Origin: Pezicula radicicola
Lineage: Eukaryota; Ascomycota; Leotiomycetes; Helotiales; Dermateaceae
Length of the DNA stretch: 64,000 bases
Assembly (NCBI GenBank): GCA_003008705.1
Contig: PDUO01000019.1
Location: forward strand, 182,552 to 246,551
Reading direction: 5' to 3'
Part shown: positions 58,415 through 64,000 of the stretch, piece by piece
Position numbering within the stretch: position 1 is the first letter of the stretch
How the letters are laid out: each line of letters begins with the position of its first letter
Translations under genes and position numbers: made by a program
The notes under the pieces: generated by a model
The model's input: only the letters and a program-made list of their open reading frames with translations
Database searches by the model: none
Told to the model about the DNA's origin: nothing

Positions 58415-59064
58415 ATGGGTGCTTCCAAAAAGACTCGGCAATTTGGTGCTGTCAAGCGTATCATCGGCCAACGAGATGCGCGACTTCTGTGTCAAGACAA
58501 TCGCGACATGGACGAAAAGAAAAAGGCTCCCAAGGACATGATTCGCCAGGTCCCCCAGGTTTCCTCGTCACTCTTCTTCCAATACAACACTGCGCTCGTT
58601 CCTCCATACTCCGTCCTCATTGATACAAACTTCCTCTCGCATACAGTCCAGCGCAAGCTTCCTCTTCTTGAATCCATGATGGACGCACTCTTCGCGAAGT
58701 GTGTTCCTGTAGTCACTTCATGTGGTCAGCACGCCCTTCTACCTTTCTCTCCCTCCTCCTTACACACCAACGCTGACATTCTAATGATAAAGTTATGGCC
58801 GAGCTGGAGAAACTGGGTTCTAAATATCGAATCGCCCTTCGAATTGCCAGAGATGAAAGATGGGAAAGGTTGGCCTGCTCTCATCAAGGCACATACGCCG
58901 ACGATTGCATTGTCGATCGGGTCATGAAGCACAAGATTTATATTGTGGCAACAAACGATCGCGACCTGAAGCGAAGACTGAGGAAGATTCCTGGAATTCC
59001 AATAATGAGTGTGGCGAGGGGGAAATATGTCATAGAGCGATTACCGAATGCACCCGAAATTTAA
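58415..59064 (+). CDS. FCF1: FCF1, small-subunit processome PIN-domain protein
   Basis: Two exons (58415-58724 and 58793-59064) over a 68-bp intron (GTCAGC donor, GCTGACATTCTAAT branch region, AAAG acceptor) give 193 residues, the usual family length. The basic N terminus is KKTRQFGAVKRIIGQRDARL. The PIN domain has VLIDTNFL (first acidic residue near 69), LLESMMDALFAKC, SCVMAELEKLG (across the intron), YADDCIVDRV, and ATNDRDLKRRLRKIPGIPIM with the late acidic residues. FCF1/Utp24 cleaves pre-rRNA at sites A1 and A2 during 40S maturation in the nucleolus. It is intact, and its promoter abuts the truncated HET relic. Confidence 0.95.
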
Positions 59065-59313
59065 ATACAGAGGTACAAAGAGGCACAAGGAGGAAGAATC
59101 ACAAGTGCTTCGTTGAAACTTCTTCGGCCACACGTACTCTTCTTCAAGTGAAGTACTCGGTAGGGACAGAAGAGGACGGGACAGGGCAGGCGTGGCTGCC
59201 AGCTTTTCTCGGAGACTACGAGCACAACGGAAAGTATGAGGGAAGTGTCTGATCATGTATGCATCACTTAGTAAATGGGGGGATGAAGGAAAGTACTCGT
59301 ATACTGGTGAGCA

Positions 59314-60052
59314 CTAGCCGAACACCTGATACGTCCTAGGAGGGGAAATAACGGAGAGTAGAGGAGGGCAAGCATGGGCCGAATGCGGTTGCTCTTCATC
59401 ACTGTACGCATCTGCGTCTGTATTCTCCGCATCGATATCCTCATCCACCCGCTTATCCTCGTCGCTTCTCTCAGGAACCTCTTTATCTGTGTGGCCAAGG
59501 TCGGTAAGGTGTCTTGAAATGCATTGTAAATCGAGAGATTGTTTCGTGCGTCTCTCATTACGCCCAAGCGTCATGTAGGAAGTAATCAGCGAACGATGTT
59601 CAGGCTGCAAGGTCTCTCTGAAATATGTGACAGCCAACTCGTACATCATCCCGTACATTGGGCTCAGCTTTATGCGCTAGGGCTAACAGCTCGGCACCAT
59701 ACCTGCCCATTATACGATAGAGCACACATAGTCGACATAAACCATTGAAACCCGTGAGTGCAAAGCGCCATGCAAGATTCAACCGAAAGACATTCGAAAT
59801 TAGAGGCATCATAGAAGCTCTCCCAAGCTTCTTTAACGCTTGGAGTACCCGAGAGTGGTCACAAAAGCCTTGTGACCATTCTACCCACAAGCTCTCTGGA
59901 GTGAGATACTCTGCTAAGCGATCAGCAACCTGTGCTATTGTCATGGCGTTCTGAGGATGTTGATCCGAGGATGCTCCATAGGTCTTCTCTACGCAGTATC
60001 GATGCATGTGATGGTCGCTACTATTGGACATTTGCTTGGGTGCTGCATCCAT
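59314..60052 (-). pseudogene. Hypothetical protein with one frameshift
   Basis: The frame from ATG 60050-60052 reads MDAAPKQMSNSSDHH and runs through ADRLAEYLTPESLWVEW and RLNLAWRFALTGFNGLCRLC to HKAEPNVRDDV. From there a second frame reads YELAVTYFRETLQPEHRSLI and ends with an acidic tail at 59314. The two overlap in different frames near 59635-59655 and join smoothly if one base is removed. No GT-AG intron of usable length fits. I do not recognise the family; there is no signal peptide, membrane span or zinc motif. It may be a recently broken gene or carry a sequencing error. Confidence 0.5.
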
Positions 60053-60058
60053 GATCAA

Positions 60059-61456
60059 CTAATGTGTTGAAGATGATCGTGGTAAGTTTAAGGTTCCAAA
60101 ATGGGATACTGGGTAGGCGAGGAACTACGCGAGGCTAGTTCCGGCCTCCCAACTAGGTAGCCGACTCCGACCTCTCTATTTACAGTGCCTTATCTATGCG
60201 TAGTGGAGCGAACTGTGGTTCTCTATGGCCATTATTTATATATATCTGCAAAGGTTGTAATCTAGTGTTTGGAAAAATTGACGAGGGAGGAAACCCTCAT
60301 TTGGTCACTCTAGCTCTGATGATTGACATAGCTGGGACAAGACTCACGTCTACTGATCCGTCTCGGAAATGCTGACCCATAATGAACAGGGTCTTACTAT
60401 GTTTAAATTTTTACTATCAAATAATACTAAGATATAAACCTGATTAAAATCTATAAATGCAGGCAAGCAATCAAGTAATCTTTTACAATAATTCAAAAAA
60501 GCAAGTTATGATAACGAAGACAAATGGTCTTCCCAGAACCATTTCGACGTCTAGCTTGGCTGGCTCAAATGGAACACGAGCATCTAGCCGCAGTGAGAGT
60601 TTAAGGCGGACTTACCGGAAATATAGTATTTGAGTCCTTGATTATGCAGTTAGTTATTACTACCGCGGTATCGATGCCACAGAACTAGCAATTCATCGCA
60701 GGAAATCCGGGCCAGGCTACGGAGGAGATGTTTAGCATAGGATCATCGCCAACTATAAAGGTAGAGGTCAGCCTTACTAAAGCAATAGGGCAGAAAGAGA
60801 CTTACGATTAGTAATGTCCTCCTAGATGTCGTCAAGGAAGACGGAGAATGTATTAATAACGTCCCCCTGTTGTATTGATTGCTATGTTAGGTATAAAGTT
60901 GTATAACTTAATATCTTGAAGCCTAATGCTCCCGGATGGACAAGCGAAGATAACGGAGTTAGATAAGGTGAGATAAATAAGGAATGATGCAAATCTCTTT
61001 ATTTGAGTACATAAGAGAGCTAGGATACAATGATAAAGGTGTTATTAAACTAAGGAATTAAGTGTTAATATTATAGACATTTTTAGTAAAATTTTATATA
61101 CTTAATTTCTCTCTGCTATCTAGTTCCATGAAGTCGAATATATAGATAGGATAGCGGTAGAAGGTAGTCTCGTTTCCTCTAATTCTAGGGTAGTAGTAGT
61201 AAATCCTTACTATGTAGTGGTTAGGTGAAATTAAGAAGGCGAGAACTCCCTCATAGGGTTGGTTTTCGCGTTTTATAAGTCTAGATATCTATCGCACCGC
61301 ACTTTACTTCGTAGGTTAGGAAAGGGAAGTATATATTGCTAGACTTTATTAAGTGTTATTAAGAAGTAGTGGTCGTTATGCTAGTACGGAGTAGAATTAG
61401 GGAGGACGGGCTTGATATATTAACAGAATCTAGATAATAAGACAAGCCTGAAATTA
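60059..61456. other. AT-rich spacer, no recognised gene
   Basis: High AT content with many stops in all frames. It may include old transposon or RIP-altered sequence, but I found no terminal repeats, integrase or reverse-transcriptase motif. Confidence 0.5.
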
Positions 61457-62760
61457 TTATTTTGTTATAATATTTGTTAAGATAGTTAAGTTGCTACTCT
61501 GCTCCTTCTTTAAACTGCTTTGCTCTTTGTCACTCTTCCACAATTTCATAATAGGTTTCCAGATATATAGAGTAATAAAAGGCTTAGCACTAGGCAGAGA
61601 TGCAGAAATAATCCCTAGGTTGACCTCTAGACTGGACCATATCCCTATCTCAGGAAGTTTCCCTAATAGAGGTAGTTTAGTTAGAAGATAGCATTTAAAA
61701 GAAAGCGATAAATTTAGGACTACATAATACACAACTGCTATTATAAAAAGGTATTAGGCTCACAAGTCAGATCCGTCACGTCATGTAATTGAGCTATCTT
61801 ACTTAGTCGAGCAGCAGAAGCAACACAAGTCCTAGTCGAAGTCTCTATTAGTGCCTATTGCAAAATGGGATGCTAACGAGATAACTTACACTAGGCCGAG
61901 AGAAAAAAGTCCTAGAATACTAAACCTCCCGGTAGTTTTTGCAAGTGCTGCTCACCAAAGTTAGCGCAATCATCTATCTAGGGGTTAAGGGATAGACATA
62001 CCGTAAAGATATTTTATTGGCAATAAAAGTATAAGTATGTCCGTTACTAAGTTGAACCCGGTTATACAATACTGTATATTCGGTCTGCTAAGGCAGTAAC
62101 CAGTCGGAACGACTGCCCAACCGTCACTAATCGGGTGACATGGGACCGCGGCTAGTAGAGTGAAAAGGATAGTAATAGACACGATAATAGCGAGAGCAGC
62201 TATACAGACTTTGCGGAATGTTTCTGAAGGGAAGAGACGTAGGTACAGTATCAAAATAGAGATTTTGATTAATCCAAGGCACGATGGATAGAGGACTTGT
62301 AGGGCGTAGAAATACTAAACGAAGTTAGCCTTCAAAATCAAACGGTAGACGAATTTTTCTTTTTTCAAGCAATAACTACCTTGAGAGATAGCCTAAGATC
62401 TTGCGGTGGAAGATCCCAAGTGTGTTTTCCAGAACAAAGGGCAGTCCCTTAGTGCTAAGTTAGTTCTACTTCGTAAAGAGGAAAGTTATAAGTAGAACAA
62501 AATAACTAAGTTACTGACAGAGGATCCCTAGTACACCGTCGAAGACAGAGAATATCTAAAGATAGGGAGGGAAGTGTAAGCTAATACCGAGTATATGAAG
62601 AGTGTTATCTTACTATTGCTACTAGCATAAACCAGTCATCTAACCCCATGTATCTACTAAGTCGCATTCTAGACCAGAATCTCATACAGCAGACTATAAA
62701 TGCGAGGCTAGTGAATGAGATTATTACTGCCATTAACATCGGTGCCCTTGATGCTTGATC
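61457..62760 (-). pseudogene. PTH11-like (rhodopsin-domain) receptor, decayed
   Basis: Exons can be followed on the minus strand. 62614-62760 (TTTTCTTAG acceptor, GTAAGA donor) has RFWSRMRLSRYMGLDDWFML, spans 1-2 of this family. Then IFSVFDGVLGILC; SGKHTWDLPPQDLRLSLK; FYALQVLYPSCLGLIKIS leading into ILILYLRLFPSETFRK and the 61985-62254 block with CHPISDGW and NLVTDILILLLPI; then VASAARLSKIAQLHDVTDLT; and WSSLEVNLGIISASLPSAKP in the last exon. These are seven-helix surface receptors of the PTH11/SAT4 type. Stops and doubtful splice sites occur between exons (for example TAA shortly before GTALCSGKHTWD), and the end is ragged, so the gene is probably dead. A more strongly mutated copy of its last exon lies at 52496-52640. 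Confidence 0.72.
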
Positions 62761-64000
62761 CTAAGAAAATCGTATTAAACAGACATCCACAAGTCGAAAA
62801 TTACATATACACTAACCACATCACTCCGGGCATGAGGACTGACTATCGACATTAATGCTTTGCTTGTGATATATGCGCAGTGAACGAAGTTCCTTGAGAG
62901 GAGCTTGAGATAGGGCCGATAGGATAATAAGCTAGGATACAATTTCTCACGCTGCGAGAGTAGAATTTCGTTCGGTAAAGAAAGAGGTAGGAACTCTGTG
63001 CCTAAAAGACATTCTAGTCGGGAATCTTATTCATTATTATATAGTGCTAGATTGCCAAGCAATCAACATGATCAGATCTCTCCTATTCCGTTTGCGGCCG
63101 TGCGGCTAGTTCCAGGAACGCATCACAACTAGACGGATACTGTAAACGGAACTCGAGAAACTCAACTTAGGTATGATAAAGGAACCAATAAGATTCTCTT
63201 AATAATCGAGCTAGCCATTCTGTTTTCGAATTAGCGTACCAGCGCAGAGAGAGTTTTACTTCGTCGAGAGTTCCCGTCCCAAAATTGTGACCATGAACGG
63301 TGACAGCTTGCGTCTAGTAAATAGAATACTCTTCTAGCTAAGGTGGTAAACTAAATACTCTATTATAATACTTAAGCTGCCATATACACTTAGAAGGCGA
63401 TCACACCACCCTCTCTCGGAGTAATTAAGTTTAGTCTAATATAAAGTAAAACTCTTATAAGCTTCCTCTATATAATAGAATTGCCTAAGCTCGAGAGGAA
63501 TAGACCTAACACTCAGCGGTGCAAGTGAGAATATGCTTCGGAATATGCTATATAAAGCGGCTTTTCAAGTTACTGAGACCACCTTGTAGAGGTATTTCCA
63601 TGCGCCTCCTATCAGAATCACGGTGCATTCTTTAATTTAGCCAAACCGCCAAGCGTCTTGCTAAATGAATTATTATTGACAACCTAAACCTTAACAAACT
63701 CCTAAACGATCCTAGTAGATGCCCTATCCCTAATCTTTGCCAGCTTCTCTACACCCGACTCTAATATAATCCCCAGAAGCTAAAGCCTCTCCTAATGCGT
63801 TATAAGCAAGACATAGCCTCCCTCTAGCATATACCTAACCGCAAAGTTCTCTACCTATTGCCAAATATAGCAGTATTGCCATCCATTTCAGAAACGATAA
63901 ATCTTGCCAATATTCAGTTCATGCCACAGATGGCCCGACAGCATTATTCTGGCAGTTGGTTTCTAAGCCTCTCTTATATTTAGACTGCTTCTCCGATGTT
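62761..64000. other. AT-rich window end, no supported gene
   Basis: Many stops in all frames, with occasional protein-like stretches on the minus strand (for example near 63200-63300). These do not exceed what chance would allow. Confidence 0.5.

Noticed and set aside
60059..61456. Possible LTR retrotransposon remnant in AT-rich DNA
   Set aside because: No terminal repeats, primer-binding site or polymerase motif could be found by eye.
62852..63310. Protein-like minus-strand frame with TAG/TAA interruptions, considered as a RIP-damaged gene
   Set aside because: Five stops in 153 codons is close to the chance expectation, and no family motif was recognised.

Overview
The window is nuclear DNA of a filamentous ascomycete (Pezizomycotina), probably of the Leotiomycetes/Helotiales type. 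The evidence is short 46-98 bp introns with GTAAGT-like donors and CTAAC/CTGAC branch sites, long AT-rich gene-poor spacers, and protein families restricted to such fungi: 2EXR, HET, PTH11-like receptors, DUF7580 and fungal C2H2/TPR/PHD proteins. The class assignment is inference; no rRNA or tRNA was found.

Layout. 1-632 is the 3' end of a SUR7-type membrane gene, followed by about 3.7 kb of spacer. 4.4-5.4 kb holds a three-finger C2H2 gene with a doubtful 5' end. 6.5-9.0 kb is a broken acyltransferase-3 gene. 11.6-18.2 kb holds two housekeeping genes on the minus strand: peptide N-glycanase (PNG1), here reading in frame into an unrelated N-terminal helical domain, and the mitochondrial ribosome factor RSM22. 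18.9-27.9 kb contains three related 2EXR genes, the third with a single UAG where its sister has Trp. Between them sit an alpha/beta esterase and, divergent from it, a collapsed MFS transporter. 30.0-31.6 kb encodes a repeat protein, 34.7-36.5 kb a methionine-type amino-acid permease, and 37.9-40.5 kb a secreted glycoside hydrolase.

40.9-46.9 kb is a head-to-head pair: a DUF7580 protein and a C2H2-TPR-PHD protein. The N-terminal helical domain of the second resembles the one fused to PNG1. Next come an IAH1-like SGNH esterase, a beta-rich protein of unknown role, an APH-type kinase-fold gene, and LIP2 lipoyl(octanoyl)transferase. 53.8-58.2 kb is a relic zone with a caspase-like fragment and a HET gene with three stops. 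FCF1 is intact beside it, then a frameshifted hypothetical gene, and the last 4 kb is AT-rich with a decayed PTH11-like receptor.

Two themes connect the window. First, conserved cellular genes (PNG1, RSM22, LIP2, FCF1) are intact islands among accessory genes (surface receptor, HET, transporter, acyltransferase) that are dying. Many of the inactivating changes can be read as C-to-T or G-to-A at CpA/TpG, and one AT-rich patch at 52.5 kb is a transition-mutated copy of the receptor at 61.5 kb, as expected for repeat-induced point mutation. Second, several proteins (the PNG1 fusion, the DUF7580/C2H2-TPR-PHD pair, the HET and caspase-like relics) belong to the wider class of fungal recognition or regulated-cell-death proteins. 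That link is inference from domain architecture.
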